This document shows, in pieces, positions 11,201 through 22,300 of a stretch of DNA of 64,000 nt. Where the stretch lies: the NCBI RefSeq assembly GCF_000002235.5, contig NW_022145605.1:38387141-38451140 (forward strand), given 5' to 3'. The notes below the pieces were generated by a model, which had not been told where the DNA came from, did not search any database, and saw only the letters and a list, made by a program, of their open reading frames with translations. A program made the position numbers and the translations under genes. How positions within the stretch are numbered: position 1 is the stretch's first letter; each line of letters opens with the position of its first letter. Origin of the DNA: Strongylocentrotus purpuratus (taxonomy: Eukaryota > Echinodermata > Echinoidea > Camarodonta > Strongylocentrotidae).

Positions 11201-14111
11201 TTGTGAGCTTTCCCACCGATCTTGTTTCAAATGTGGAATGTTAACCTTTATAGTTATCTGGCATATCCCGATAAAATGATTATTCATGAGGTGCTCCCAT
11301 TTTCCCTGATAAAAATAGCATTTTGTTACGATCCTAGACTAAAGTTTGACATCCCGGGCCTTTTTCTAGTCCCATGTACCCATATTTGGTTTGGAGTGGT
11401 TTCGTTGTTTAATTTTGATTTCCTGTTCGATTTAGTCAATAAATTTGCTATGATATTCGTTGATTTGAAAACCTATTATATATTTATTCTCCTCTGCCAC
11501 GTAATGAAACATTTGGAATAACGTCTTGAATAGGCCAGAGAGCACGGCTCATTGACTTCTCCAATCGTAACCACAAAAAGGATTATTTGCTTTCCATAAC
11601 GATCTATTGAAATCAAGGTTGTTGTGTTTCTGTCTGACAGACATACATTCATGATACGCCACGAGGTTAGTAAAAGCCCCTTATATAATATTAGATGGAC
11701 GTGAGTGTGATACAAGAATATATTCATTTCGTTTTCATTTCGTTTTTTTCCATTTCCAAAAAAATAAATAAAGTACATGGGATTGCATTGTACATAGTAA
11801 AACAATGAAACTTAACAATATATTTGTAATTGGTCCACAGTGTACAAAGGCATATAAAACAGGTTGGTCATGGAGGGGACTGCTGAAAAACTGGGCTTGT
11901 AGATTGCAGCCCCCTATAACTTATAGTTGCAAAAATAGTATGTCAATATAAATATTGCTAGAGCTATGACAATATTGGACGAGTCACAGACGAGTCTAGT
12001 ATTGTCTTGGCGAGAGCATACGAAAACAAAGCCATACAATACTATTATTATTGTCTATATTAGTCTAACTAGCGAAATAACAATATTTTACTTAATTCAT
12101 TAAATAAATATATTTTTATTTTATTTTTTTCTTCATATTTTTCAATTTAAAAAATGACTTTGTGTTCTTGTGATATCACCATGATATCAATATCGATAGT
12201 TGAAGTTCCCGGATGACTGAGCAATACGAAAACAAGCTTGGTCAGTCATCCGGGTACTGCGCTAAAGACATTGAACACATTGATTTATTGTACTACTTGG
12301 AAGCCTTTCATAGATAATAATGAACAAGATCGACCGAGCGAATAAACTAGACAATGAATAGCTTTGGAAATGTTTTTTCTCCCCCAAAGAGAAAACTCGA
12401 TGGAAAATGCGTTTGAACCTCTTTTGTCAGTGCGATCGACCATGAACTGTTACTACACGAATTAATGAATTCATCTGATGCGGATTTTTTTTCTTCCTCA
12501 AAGCGGTTTAAAATAGTTATCCCACCTTCTTAATTAATCACTATGTTGATATACAGTGCGTATCAAAAAATAGTTAACCCAACTTTTGTAGTAAAAAGGT
12601 CATAACCTGTATGACCTTGAATCATAGTTAATTGTAAAGAAGAATTAATACCCTGGCTAATTACACAGTTTTCATAATGGTGCTGCCAAGAATGACTGAA
12701 GTACTTAATAACAGGCTTTTCAAAAAGTATTGTCAAAATCCTCTTTTACCAAGTTTGCGCTGAAGCAATGAATATGGGTCAAAAGCTATATGTGTGTGTT
12801 ATCTCATTCACAAACAATTGCTCCTTTATTTACATTTATTATGAGGCATTTGAAGGAGAAAAGTGTTAACACCAACTCAAACCCAAAGTAAAGTGTATAA
12901 TATTCTCTTCGTTCTGATTACAATCTTGCCTTCATTCGCATGCCTTGTTTAAGGTAACCCTGCTCATTGAGTGATACAAAATGGATAAAGCTTTTCAGGG
13001 ATGCTTCCTTTTTTATATGAAAGTCTGTTGTCAATTTCTTTGAAATTGATCATCAGAAATGTTCTTTCTTGTCTTGGATTTTTAGTAATCTTTCAGTTTT
13101 GTTTCGCTATTTGAGTTTAACACCTTATGCTTCTTACGTGTGTGAAATGGTACAGTAGACAAGTGAGCAGAGAGAACTGAAACATCATGAGACAAGAAGT
13201 TATAGTAAGCTGTTTAAAATAATTTAAGGTTATCCTGTCGACTGAAACACGTTTCTGTAACAGCAGATTTACATTCCATCATTTTAAATAATAAAGCACT
13301 GAAGCATGAGGCACAATTAAATTTTTAAAAGGATTTAATAAGGAGCTTCAAAAGTGGGTTTAACTTAGATAACCCATTTACAGTACTTCAGTATTTTTAG
13401 GCGCATGCCAAATTTACATTTTAGTTTTGTCTCGTGACTTTATTCCTATATTAATTTTGAATGTGAACGGTTTACATGCCTGGGGAGGTTTCATAATAAT
13501 ACGTGAAGGGATCAGAAGATATTATCATTGTTGCATGTGATTAACGTGCATTGAGTAAACAGCGAGTTCGATTTGGTCTGATCTCTGCTCTGGTATGGCA
13601 TTTAAATCAATTTAACGATCAGATATACAAACCTATCTCAGTGGACTCCTCTATATTATATCTCCTGTCTGTAGTGACCGTGTATTGTGTATTCCTTGAG
13701 AAAGAATTTGGGTTACAGAACATGTTTACTAAGGCCACCTGTATACAGTGACCAATTATAAACTAATCGGCATTGGTGGCCTCAATAGACAAGTTTGACT
13801 GTACTAAGGTCTTATAAGTGGTCGGTAATACGTATGGGACAAAGTGGCATGAATTTATCCTTTAAAATGACGTGAGGCAAAGAGAACTTACCCGTCATCT
13901 GCTCTCCTGGTTGGTAGAATGCAGGACTCACGGAGATGGTGTAGGGACTGACTGACGTCTGAGAACTGGATCCATGATTCGGTATCATATCAACGCAGGC
14001 CGATGTAACAGCTCCCGATGGGTACGCGTTGCTGTTTTGAACCTGACATAAGACGATAAAGGAATAGATTCCGATCATAAATGATAGAAGTGTCATCACG
14101 TTTCCCGCCAT
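5104..14111 (-). CDS. Reeler-EGF protein with C-terminal GPI/membrane tail (7 exons)
   Basis: Deduced 331-residue protein from seven exons: 13892-14111, 10176-10413, 9229-9290, 8359-8478, 6880-6993, 5853-5972 and 5104-5225. Exon lengths sum to 996 nt and every GT-AG junction keeps frame. Order: signal peptide (about 1-28, ending NSNA before YPSGAV), Reeler domain (about 29-168), three six-Cys EGF domains (about 174-213, 214-251, 252-291), a Thr/Pro stalk, then a hydrophobic segment that runs almost to the last residue with no cytoplasmic tail, typical of a GPI-anchor signal. Reeler domains occur in reelin, spondin, ferric-chelate reductase-like proteins and insect immune proteins such as Noduler. 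A cell-surface binding protein is therefore likely; the ligand is unknown. Its first three exons are an inverted duplicate of those of the plus-strand receptor. Confidence 0.85.
5619..5653. repeat. 35-bp perfect palindrome
   Basis: Two 17-bp arms (atgttcttttacgttat and its exact reverse complement) are separated by a single A. It lies in intron 6 of the Reeler-EGF gene. No target duplication or transposon homology was recognised. Confidence 0.95.
5853..5972 (-). CDS. Reeler-EGF gene, exon 6: EGF domain 3
   Basis: A 120-nt phase 1-1 exon (acceptor tttcctag, donor gtaaga). It encodes SPCVASSCENGANC..YTCTCP..GTLC with six Cys in EGF spacing. An alternative acceptor 6-7 bases inside would break phase, so the outer one was chosen. 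Confidence 0.85.
5973..6879. other. intron 5; nothing else recognised
   Basis: AT-rich intronic sequence between EGF exons 2 and 3. It has no supported coding or RNA feature. Confidence 0.6.
6880..6993 (-). CDS. Reeler-EGF gene, exon 5: EGF domain 2
   Basis: A 114-nt phase 1-1 exon (acceptor agagatag, donor gtctgt). It encodes DPCVNNTCANGTSC..YTCACPIGLSGERC, six Cys in EGF spacing, with three NxS/T sequons. Confidence 0.85.
6994..8358. other. intron 4 with SINE-like remnant
   Basis: AT-rich intron. It contains a possible tRNA-derived remnant (7990-8165) and a G-run (8329-8346) just beyond the EGF 1 exon donor. The remaining reading frames look spurious. Confidence 0.5.
7990..8165 (-). repeat. 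possible tRNA-derived SINE remnant
   Basis: Read on the minus strand, a box-A-like catggtttagtggcacagc is followed by an anticodon-arm-like cctcgtaactgtgagg and a box-B-like gatcaaaacc. No 3' tail or target duplication was found, so the assignment is weak. Confidence 0.35.
8359..8478 (-). CDS. Reeler-EGF gene, exon 4: EGF domain 1
   Basis: A 120-nt phase 1-1 exon (acceptor tatgtag, donor gtaact). It encodes PCDSDPCVNGGTC..YTCSCPPPFAGPTC with the complete six-Cys EGF pattern. This is the first exon after the duplicated Reeler block, so the two paralogues diverge in architecture here. Confidence 0.9.
9229..9290 (-). CDS. Reeler-EGF gene, exon 3: end of Reeler domain
   Basis: A 62-nt exon (acceptor gcacttttag, donor gtaagt) encoding ATFVQTMPVFWVAERTSNIQ. 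This is the final strand of a Reeler fold, where a (F)VQ..xxFWV ending is typical. Its counterpart is 29994-30055. Confidence 0.85.
9836..9988. mobile_element. foldback MITE in left arm intron 2
   Basis: Inverted ends gggtcccgtcttacaaag and its near reverse complement (ctttgtaatacagggccc) enclose repeated caatcgcaa/ttgcgatt blocks. It is absent from the matching position of the right arm (about 28500), so it inserted after the inverted duplication or was lost there. Confidence 0.7.
10176..10413 (-). CDS. Reeler-EGF gene, exon 2: core of Reeler domain
   Basis: A 238-nt exon (acceptor ttttcag, donor gtaagt). It encodes the Reeler core from VTISRNANTPALKGILLQ through ACNGANSAVTHTS to PPDVNGDDIYV. 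The motifs FKGFLLQ-like KGILLQ, the Cys, and W(TP)P match Reeler domains. It differs from the right-arm exon by about ten residues over 79. Confidence 0.9.
10414..13891. other. intron 1 of the Reeler-EGF gene
   Basis: A 3.5-kb intron matching the right-arm intron over most of its length. It contains ATT-type microsatellite near 11155-11195 and a 13-bp inverted pair (12208-12220 with 12242-12254, cccggatgactga). The 11.68-12.49 kb segment is missing from the right arm. No other exon is supported. Confidence 0.6.
13892..14111 (-). CDS. Reeler-EGF gene, exon 1: signal peptide and Reeler start
   Basis: The ATG at 14111 gives MAGNVMTLLSF followed by a hydrophobic core, then VQNSNA and a mature start at YPSGAVTSACVDMIPNHG, the classic N-terminus of a Reeler domain (P-x-G-A-x..AC..M.P.H). 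The donor gtaagt follows ATGACGG. The paralogous exon is five residues shorter in the signal peptide. This start is chosen because the same ATG is conserved in both arms. Confidence 0.9.
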
Positions 14112-14984
14112 CTTTGCCGTCTTTCTCTTCCCTCCAGTATGTGTACACCAGTAATCTGAATATTACTTCCTCGTTGACTCTAGTATATGTTCGTAGTGAT
14201 TGTTCTTGTATGAATCTCAAAGAATCTTCGTGGAGCTACGCCTGTATAAGGATATCAAATATACCCAGGACCAGTTTGATAAATCTATCCCAGCCGCTAT
14301 ATAAATCTTCCTTGAGTGTTCCACAAATTTATCCTAAAATGGTTTTAAAGAGTCCACCAGGAGTAGTTTAAGTTAGGACTAGATTTTACTCATCCTCTGC
14401 CAGCATAGTGTGAACTCTTGCCATTGCTTTCGCAAATACAAGGGTGTACACGCTGTTATGCTTAAGCGGCTATACCGAATTGAACAAAAGCCCTCAGCTG
14501 TGGGATGGGCCTATCACGGAACTCTTTTTTGTCTTCTCAACCCTTATGTATTGTCTGCTTCATATTTTGGGCATTAATCATATTTTTTCAGATATGAATA
14601 AACTGTAGATATTATGCGGATGTGCCCGATAGAGCGAGAAACACGGTAACCGTATTGTACAATTGTCTACAGTGTATATTACCAATGAAAGCTCCTGGCA
14701 GCGTTATGCAGTATAATAAGAAATGGACAGAGATGATAGACAATCGTTATTCTACAAAAACCAAGCAGTTTAATAGATACAATGTAGTTAATGCTATTTA
14801 GTCGAACTATATTTGTACTTCTATTTAGAAGCTGAAAATAGGTCATTATAATTTGATACCCCTCACAGAGGTGAAAAACGGCAAGACTAATTTCATACGA
14901 TTTTGCGATTGATTAGACGGTAGCATATATCTCATAAGTCTATACAACTCAACACCTTCCATGTCGGAGCACCCTGGCATCATT
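14112..14984 (-). promoter_or_regulatory. 5' flank/presumed promoter of the Reeler-EGF gene
   Basis: This flank is conserved with 23230-23948 in front of the receptor gene. Shared blocks include 14641-14677 with 23377-23412 (ggttaccgt..gtacaattgtctacagtgta) and the ataaactgta block near 14600. The conservation may simply reflect the duplication. A TATATAG-like box at about 14297 (minus strand) is a weak core-promoter candidate. Confidence 0.4.
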
Positions 14985-15600
14985 GATAGAGGCTTTTGAT
15001 TCTCATATTGGAGGTCGTAGGGTCGATCCTTGCTCAGTGCTTGCATCTCTGGACAAGGCGTCTTACTCAAGATACTAGGATCCGTTGTTTCTGTCTGAAT
15101 TTGGTTCTTCAGAAAGGCACGGTCATGTATAGAACCATGTAAGACCGCTATCCCACTAGACCGACAGTCCGTTTGATAATGTTTCTGAGGGTTCGCCCAA
15201 GTTGTCAGAATGCCTAAGACTAAGAGACCGATGGTCCACAAGACCGACAGGTCACGGACCGAGATCTCATGGGCCTTCTCACAACACAACGGACAAAAAA
15301 CTCGTTGCTTGGTCAAGTGGTTGTTTGGTCATAAACACGTGATTTACAGAGGTAAGTGGAATCACGTTACTCCAGTCGCGTGATAAATTGGTGGTTTTTA
15401 GGTTAGATGAAAACGTGAACAGGAGTACATTTTTTGTTTAAATGAAAGCACGTGTCGATAACGTTTAATTTTAGTTCAAAAGGCACCATACTCTAAAATC
15501 ACTTAAAATACACTCCCAAAAGAGGTTACTTTTTAGTGTTTTGTTTATTGGGTATATTCTTTTTTCAACAAAGTACTTGAAGTAAATTACTTACAGATAG
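14985..15600 (-). repeat. dispersed flank repeat, left-arm copy
   Basis: The block from about 14990 to 15290 (ggaggtcgtagggtcgatcc..cccactagaccgacagtccg..catgggccttct) is found again at 50-480 in the same orientation and inverted at 22740-23160. It marks the outer part of the duplicated unit. ORFs across it are not conserved between copies. Confidence 0.8.
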
Positions 15601-15964
15601 GGGCCAAGCAGGAGCGGATCTAGAATCTAATCTAGATCTAATTTGTTTTGCATCCATTTTCCTCATTCGACTCACTTTAATCCACATATCAAGAAAATTA
15701 TCTTTTGGTTTGGGGAGAGGGTGGCTTGACCTCTTAAATCCACTCTGGAGTTGTACTTGGTAAAGATAAGCCACCCTTTATGATCACAACATTCTTTAAG
15801 GTTCGACGCTACCATTCATAAACTGAACTAGAACCTTAAAAAAGGGTAACACCTATGGTCAAGATTATTCCCCCTAAAATGCAAAACCATGGCCTGGCGA
15901 CATAAAAATGAACAGTGAAAGCCAGATGAGAGAGAAAAAAGGTACACACACACACATTCAATGT

Positions 15965-16067
15965 ACTTTTCGATTGCACGTCGACATAGTAGACTGCTAC
16001 GCGTGACGTCCTTTTAACACACTGCCACATGTAGCGGTCTACTATGTCGACATGCAAATCGAAAAGT
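15965..16067. mobile_element. 103-bp foldback element
   Basis: Arms acttttcgattgcacgtcga (from 15965) and their near-perfect inverse ending at 16067 are about 36 bp each with few mismatches. The loop contains gtgacgtccttttaa. A second foldback with related ends lies just downstream. Confidence 0.75.
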
Positions 16068-16100
16068 CCATATTTTTGCTGACGCACAACTGCATCAATA

Positions 16101-16250
16101 GGGAATTTTCGATTTGCGTGGACACGTGACTGTCTTTTAAGGCACTGGCAGTCACGTGTGACGTCCTTTTAAGGCACTGGCAGAGTGACAGTGCCTTAAA
16201 AGGATGCCACACACAGTCCACGTTCTCGTCGTGCAATCGAAAAGTTCCTA
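16101..16250. mobile_element. second foldback element, related ends
   Basis: The outer arms gaattttcgatttgcgtggac and gtccacg..gcaatcgaaaagttc are inverted. Inside, cttttaaggcactggcag is repeated in direct and inverted form. It shares its gtgacgtccttttaa and ttttcgatt motifs with the neighbouring element, so both belong to one foldback family. Confidence 0.65.
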
Positions 16251-16423
16251 ATGACTGCCGCAGTTGTTGAGTAACGTGGTAGAAAAAGTGAATGCAATCT
16301 GAACAAAGAACACAGTGTGTCATATAAAGGACACATGCGCTAATAAACGTCAATAGCGCAGGGGAAACACGTTAAAAAGGACGCACTCCGCGGATCGGGC
16401 ATCATGGTTTAACTTTTAGGACC

Positions 16424-16652
16424 CGTATCGTCTTCTTTTTAGCGGATAAATTCTTTCTCATGGATATTGAAGACAAAAAGCGGTTCGAACTTCTTCTCGT
16501 CGCCTTTTCGTCAGCTGCCTGTGACCGGAGTCGATGAACCTGTCTGAGTGGATTGTGATTACATGAATGACATGTTCTACTGTACTGATCAGGGTAAAAG
16601 GACCATCATCAAGGCTAAACTTGATGGTTCATTGCAGGAAACAGTGATTTAA
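16424..16652 (+). pseudogene. decayed LDLR class-B (YWTD) repeat fragment
   Basis: Frame 1 (16424-16537) reads RIVFFLADKFFLMDIEDKKR. After a frameshift near 16518, a second frame reads VTGVDEPV, a stop (16545-16547), then VDCDYMNDMFYCTDQGKR and TIIKAKLDGSLQETVI up to a TAA at 16650. The spacing 'D-Y-x5-FYxTD-x-GKxTIxxAxLDGS' is that of an LDL-receptor YWTD repeat. One frameshift and one stop make it a pseudogene scrap. The parent gene is not in this window. Confidence 0.55.
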
Positions 16653-16975
16653 GAGTTTCAAGGAGTGGGATGCAAGTCATCAATTCATCTATTTCGTAGT
16701 CATTAAGGCTTAATACAAATCAAACTTATACGATTTTAATCGCCTGTTGTGTCACCAATTAAAATGTTGAAACATGGCAATGACGTATTTCATAATCAGA
16801 ACGTTTTTCTTTGGGTTTCTTTGGGGGTACCGACATTGCACCTTTTTTTTAATTTTTTTTTTATTTTAAATCTTTGCGCTCGTGTTCCATTGAATCAAGA
16901 CAGAATTTTGTTAACGAGGTGAGGTGATCTGGTTTCCTTCTTCTCGTCTTCAAATTGGCAATAATTGTCTTTCAT

Positions 16976-17125
16976 CCTTATCTATCTATCTATCTATCAG
17001 GCTATAGTTCATCCAGACGTTGTACAAAGCAGTCCTCATAACATTTCCATTCTCTTCTGTCTCTAACTGTCCTGGTCCAAGCGGCCGTTCCCATGTATGG
17101 TATTAGGTCATCTCTCCACCTTCTC
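16976..17125 (-). mobile_element. 3' end fragment of RTE-like LINE
   Basis: The reverse complement of this stretch matches the last 150 bp of the LINE at 38.9-42.2 kb: the same ggagagatgacctaa..gggaacggccgcttgga and ctggatgaactatagcctga, ending in a (GATA)n tail. It is a dead 5'-truncated copy, and it confirms that the family ends in a short tandem tail. Confidence 0.9.
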
Positions 17126-17320
17126 GGTCAGATGAGCTTATTTTGATACCTCATTTGTGACATTGGCAGGTCACTTATTTTTTTCTCTCTCTTTCTTTGT
17201 TCTTCTCTGTAATGTACTTTTTCAAAAAGTGAGGGGGCTCGAGCCCCCGAGCCCAGCCGTTTTGCAGACCATGACATAAGGGCTTCTAAATAAGCATATT
17301 TTTCGCCCGACTGTAATTTT
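17126..17320 (-). repeat. copy of the 'gacctgccaatgtcac' repeat
   Basis: Reverse-complement sequence (aagtgacctgccaatgtcac, agctcatctgaccg) matches the tandem units at 35480-35760. It abuts the LINE 3' fragment. Confidence 0.7.
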
Positions 17321-19287
17321 GGGAATTTCGAATTTTCCAACAAACGCATATGACTTACAAACAAAATGGGAACAAATACTGGAAAATCATGTCATTACAG
17401 CAACATTTGTAAATCACTGGTATCGAATAAGAAATAACCCCCCCCCCCCCCATCATCAGTACGCCAGCGTTCAGGGGCTGATGTCTTCTCACCCCTACAA
17501 CAAAAAACACACACGCTTTCCCATTCTCTCACAATATGTCCACGATGCGCGTATCGCTATTATAAAAACCTCCATTGATAAATATAGGTGGCATGCGCAA
17601 TATTTAGGAAATTAAATTCATGTTAACTTTCCTTTTCTTTGAATTGAATTTTGTATGTGATTTAATTCAGGTTTTTATTATTGTTATGTTCTTTTAGGAT
17701 AAATATACACCCATCTTTACTCCTTTACTGCTTTTTTGGGGGGAGGGGGGGGGGCAAAAATGCGCCCCCCCCCCCCCCACACACACACACATCTCCCTGC
17801 CACCTCACTTCCGGCGCCTATGTGTAAACAGTTAGAGCCAATTTTAGAAGAAAAAGGAGTCTGGTGACAGGAAAACTTTGAAGCAAGTTTTCAAACCATG
17901 ACTACTAATGTGTCTTTGAATCATGATATATGGCCCTATTATTACACTAACACATCACGTAGTCCCCATAATTCAAACAAATGGTATTCAGTTGAGATGA
18001 TTGTTCGAAATTCTTTGCTATCATGTTTTGCGTGATTCGTGTATTGAATGTGCCTACAAGTTATAGCATGAACACAACTAAAGTCAAGTCATTCATTCTC
18101 TTGACAAGGACAGACTTGCTGCATGTAAACATCTAGTATTATATTAACAAAGGTGTCATCAAACACTAATTTAGAGTCAATTATACCGAGTGTAGTGAGA
18201 AACCGATGAACTAATGAATTAACATCTGAGATGTTAGTTTCGATATTGGGCACATTAGCATTAATCAAAGCTCATTTGTGGATAAATTATCTTAGTTAAG
18301 TATTGGTTTGGTTTTATTTTCTGTATAAAAAAATATATGTACATACTATATAATAATAATATGGATGAAGCGTCATCAAAGTCGATCGGTCGATCGTGTG
18401 AAATTGTAACATCAGTTTTTTTCATATAAAAGACGAAAGGATATGCGAAGTAATTCTAGATTTCTTGCTTTTGATACAAGAAGAGCAAATACAGGACTAT
18501 AAAAGAAGTATAATATAAATACAAATAAAAACAGTAAGGGCACAAATGAAATGTCTCCTGTTTTACTTCTTGTCATTTTTAGTTCTGACGATTTGACCGT
18601 TAAGTGTACATGCATAAAGCTACATATTATGCCTATAGCTGGCATTACAATTCAAAACATATTACTACAATTTCTTGAATATATTGTTCTGCTTTTTATC
18701 ATCTTGAATATCGAACTTACGTAAATGAAACAACGTCAATATCATATGTTGTGTACCATCATACCATGCTCATGAAAAATAGCCCCGAAATTCAATAACC
18801 TGAATATGAACGAGTCTATGTACACCCTTTTATCTTGGATAGATATAATAATAATAATAATGACATGTTCTTTTATAAAATAATCTGTCTTGCCCCCATG
18901 AAAGGGTCCCTAAAATGTTATATTTAAGTTATTATTATCATTACTAGTATCATTATCATTATTATTATAATCTGAATTGTTATTATTATCATATCATTAT
19001 CATCATCTCTTTATCATCATCATCATTACCATTTCCCGATCCGATTTGCCTCTCCCCTGAGGGGAAAAACGAGACTATCGATTCCACTCTCCTATTTCCC
19101 TATGACATGTAACCCCCTTCCCTCTCTAGAGAGTGCACAAAGTCTTGAACACGTCACGTGTCTTATCGTTACACACTAGTCGTTAATTTGCTGACGTAGG
19201 ATTACGTCATTAACAGGTCTAGTCTTTAATTTGCCCGATGAGGGCGACAATGCACAAGGAAAGGATTATAAAATAAAACATTGAACT
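17321..19287. other. central spacer of the inverted duplication; no gene seen
   Basis: AT-rich sequence with long C and G runs (17432-17450, 17737-17780), an ATT/ATC microsatellite zone (18847-19035) and no supported coding exon. ORFs here are short and show no domain or conserved splice context. Confidence 0.6.
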
Positions 19288-19288
19288 A

Positions 19289-19318
19289 TTTGATTTGATT
19301 TGATTTGATTTGATTTCT
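19289..19318. repeat. (GATTT)n microsatellite
   Basis: About six copies of GATTT/TGATT lie immediately beyond the 3' side of the CR1-like LINE target sequence. Confidence 0.9.
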
Positions 19319-22300
19319 GCATTTTTCCTAATATAATATAACTGAATAACAAATAACATATGATGATGAACGATGATGATGAACAGCATTTGTATAGCGC
19401 CATTTATCTGCAAAAGCATTCAAAGGCGCCTGGCTCCCTCAATATGTCACATATTATTCGCAATGTTGCCGGAAAAAATAGGTTTTGAGTTCAGATTTAA
19501 AGGTATCAATGTTGTTACAATTTCGAAGTTGGACAGGTAGAGAGTTCCAAAGATGCGGAGCAGATGAAGAGAAGGCTCTATCCCCGTATGTTTTTAGACG
19601 GGTACTGGGCACTTGAAGAACGAGTCCCGCACAGCGTAGTCCTGGTCGTAGCTGACGTACACTGATGAGAGCAGATACATAGCCAGGGGACAAGTTATGT
19701 AGAGCCTTAAATGCAAGCAGCAAGATCTTATACTGCACTCTGCAGTGCACTGGCAGCCAATGAAGCTCATGGAGCGTAGGCGAGATGTGGTCAAACTTCC
19801 TGATTCCCATCAGAAGGCGAGCAGCAGCATTCTGGACCGCCTGGAGACGTTTGATGAGAGAGTTGCAGAAATCCAGCCTTGAGGTTATTAGAGCATGAAT
19901 GAGGTTTTCCGCGGCACTTCTGGTGAGACAGTGTCTGATCTCTGCAATCCTGCGGAGATGGTAGAATGCAGACTGACAGACACGCGAAATGTGATCCTTC
20001 ATGCTCATAGTTCTGTCGAAGACTACTCCAAGATTTCTAGCCTTGTTGTTGGGAGATACAGCTTCCTCACCGACTAGAATAGGAGTACCAGTGATCTTAT
20101 TTCCCATGTGTGGTGAAGACAAAAGGAGATACTCGGTTTTCTTTTCATTTAGCTTCAAGAAGTTGCGTCTCATCCAACATCGAATCTCTTCGATGGCAGC
20201 ACTGATGGCTGCAGCTGCACGTTCCTCAGCGCCTCCAACTTTTGGATCAAAAGTTAGGTAGAGCTGGGTGTCGTCTGCATAGAAATGTGCGCTAAGACCA
20301 TGTCGCTGTATGATAGAGCCAAGAGGGGTGATGTAGAGTGTGAAGAGCAAGGGACCGAGGACAGAGCCTTGCGGAACTCCGTAGCTAAGGGTGGTATCAG
20401 GTGATAGCTTGCCATTGATGACCACAGCTTGTCTTCTGTCGTTGAGGTAAGACTCAAACTATTGGAGTGCAGTTGCTTCAATTCCAAAATCTTCTCTAAG
20501 TCTCTCAAGCAGAACAGCATGATCGATGGTATCAAATGCAGCTGACAGGTCAAGCAGAACTAGGGCAGCTGCTTTTCTGCAATCAATTGATGTTAGGATG
20601 TCATCCGAGACCTTCAGTAGTGCCGTCTCCACACTGTGATTCTTTCTGTATGCAGACTGTAGGCACTCATGTAGATCATTGCCCTGCAGATAAGCTGTCA
20701 GACGACTTGCGACAATTTTCTCAGTCACTTTGGCCAGAAAAGGCAAATTTGATACTGGGCGATAGTTAGCCAGATCGTTGTGATCAAGTGAAGATTTCTT
20801 CAATACTGGGGTAACATATGCCAGTTTCAGACAGTCTGGGAAGACTCCATCACGCAGTGACGCATTAATCAGACACGAAATATGCAGAGCTAGGAGGTCA
20901 CCGTGTTGTTTAACAAGAACTGTAGGCACCGGGTCAAGCGAACATGTCTTTGCAGAGGTCTTGTGAATTATCCGCTTGACTTCCTCTGGACATGTAGGAT
21001 GTATCAATGTCAGATGGGCATCACAATCACGTGAAGGCTGTCCGTTTGGGAGGACCTGAGTTGCTGGCATACACTCCCGGATTTTCTCAATCTTTCCGAC
21101 AAAGAAGCGAGAGAAATCAACAGCAAGGTCATCATCAGTTAAATGCTGAGGCATTTTCTTTGACGCTGAGGTTTTCTGATGAAGAAGTTGGCTGATTATA
21201 CCGTACAAGGCCTTCTGATCACTGCCACACTCCATAATGAGGTCGTTCCAAAACTCTGACTTCGCCACTTTAAACAACTCTTTGGTGAGGTTTCTTTGAT
21301 CCTTGAAAAGTTGTTTATCAACAGAGAGCCCCGTCCTTCTCCATTTACGCTCAAGTTGACGTCGCTTTCGCTTAGCGTCTGCTATTTCCTGGTTATACCA
21401 TGGAATGGCTGGATGATCAATGATGACACAGGATCGCTGTGGAGCATGTCTGTCAAGGAGTTCTCCCATAACCACGTTGTACTTATGTAGTAATGTTTCA
21501 GCTGTTAGTGATGCATCAGATGATGATAGCTCGGACTTCTCTATGTCTGAGCTGAACGTGGTGGAATCAATTGCCTTTATCTTGCGAAACTGGATTACCC
21601 TCTTGACTGCCTTTGGCTTCCTCAAATGCAGCTTACAGTGAATAGCTGAGTGGTCGGACAAAGATTCGCCTATCTCTACAGTCTCCAAGCATTCTTCGCC
21701 AACCCGTCCAATAACTAGATCCAATGTATGGCCAGATTCATGGGTAGGCCCAACCACATGCTGCTGAAGGTTATGATCATGCAGTAAAGACATAAGCCGG
21801 CTTGTCTCATTAGAATTCTCATTCTCCCAGTGGACATTAAAGTCTCCAAGTATGAGTAATTTACCAGTGAAGAGAACATACTTATCCAGAAGGGAAGAAA
21901 ACTCTTGGATGAAGTCACTGAAGCTTGACCTATTTTTCGACGAAGGCGGAGGGCGATAAACAATCGCTAATTTTAAAGTAGCATTGTCATAACTCAGGTC
22001 GCATTCCGTTATCTCAAAGGTTCTGGGTTTGTCATGGCCAAAACCCTGGGCCTTCACATGGAGGCTGGACTTATGAAGTAGAGCAACCCCGCCACCCCTG
22101 CGATGTTCTCTGGGAACACTGATGAGACTGAAACCCGCAGGTGTGATATTTCCGGCAGCTACACACTGAATGAAAACATATAAATGTAAGGTATAATACA
22201 ACATAAACAAACAATAATTTCTTCATGTCAATTTAAAAGAAAAACATAATATATGTACATATAATAACGAAACTTAATATTTCAATAACATATTATCATA

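Larger units (their letters stand above)
8640..15600 (-). repeat. left arm of a large inverted duplication
   Basis: Exons 1-3, their introns and the 5' flank recur in reverse orientation at about 22440-30390. Landmarks: 15565-15597 with 22436-22468 (taatttacttcaa), 14754 with 23300, exon 1 13892-14111 with 23949-24153, introns (12550-12780 with 26690-26920), exon 2 10176-10413 with 28067-28304, exon 3 9229-9290 with 29994-30055, and 8650-8690 with 30345-30385. Indels break the match, notably about 800 bp at 11.68-12.49 kb present only here and a foldback element at 9.84-9.99 kb. By eye, similarity is highest in exons. Confidence 0.9.

Noticed and set aside
11222..11521. 99-codon hydrophobic plus-strand ORF
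   Set aside because: Intronic; the right-arm counterpart does not keep the frame.
15836..16353. 83- and 103-codon minus-strand ORFs
   Set aside because: They run through the two foldback elements and have no domain or splice context.
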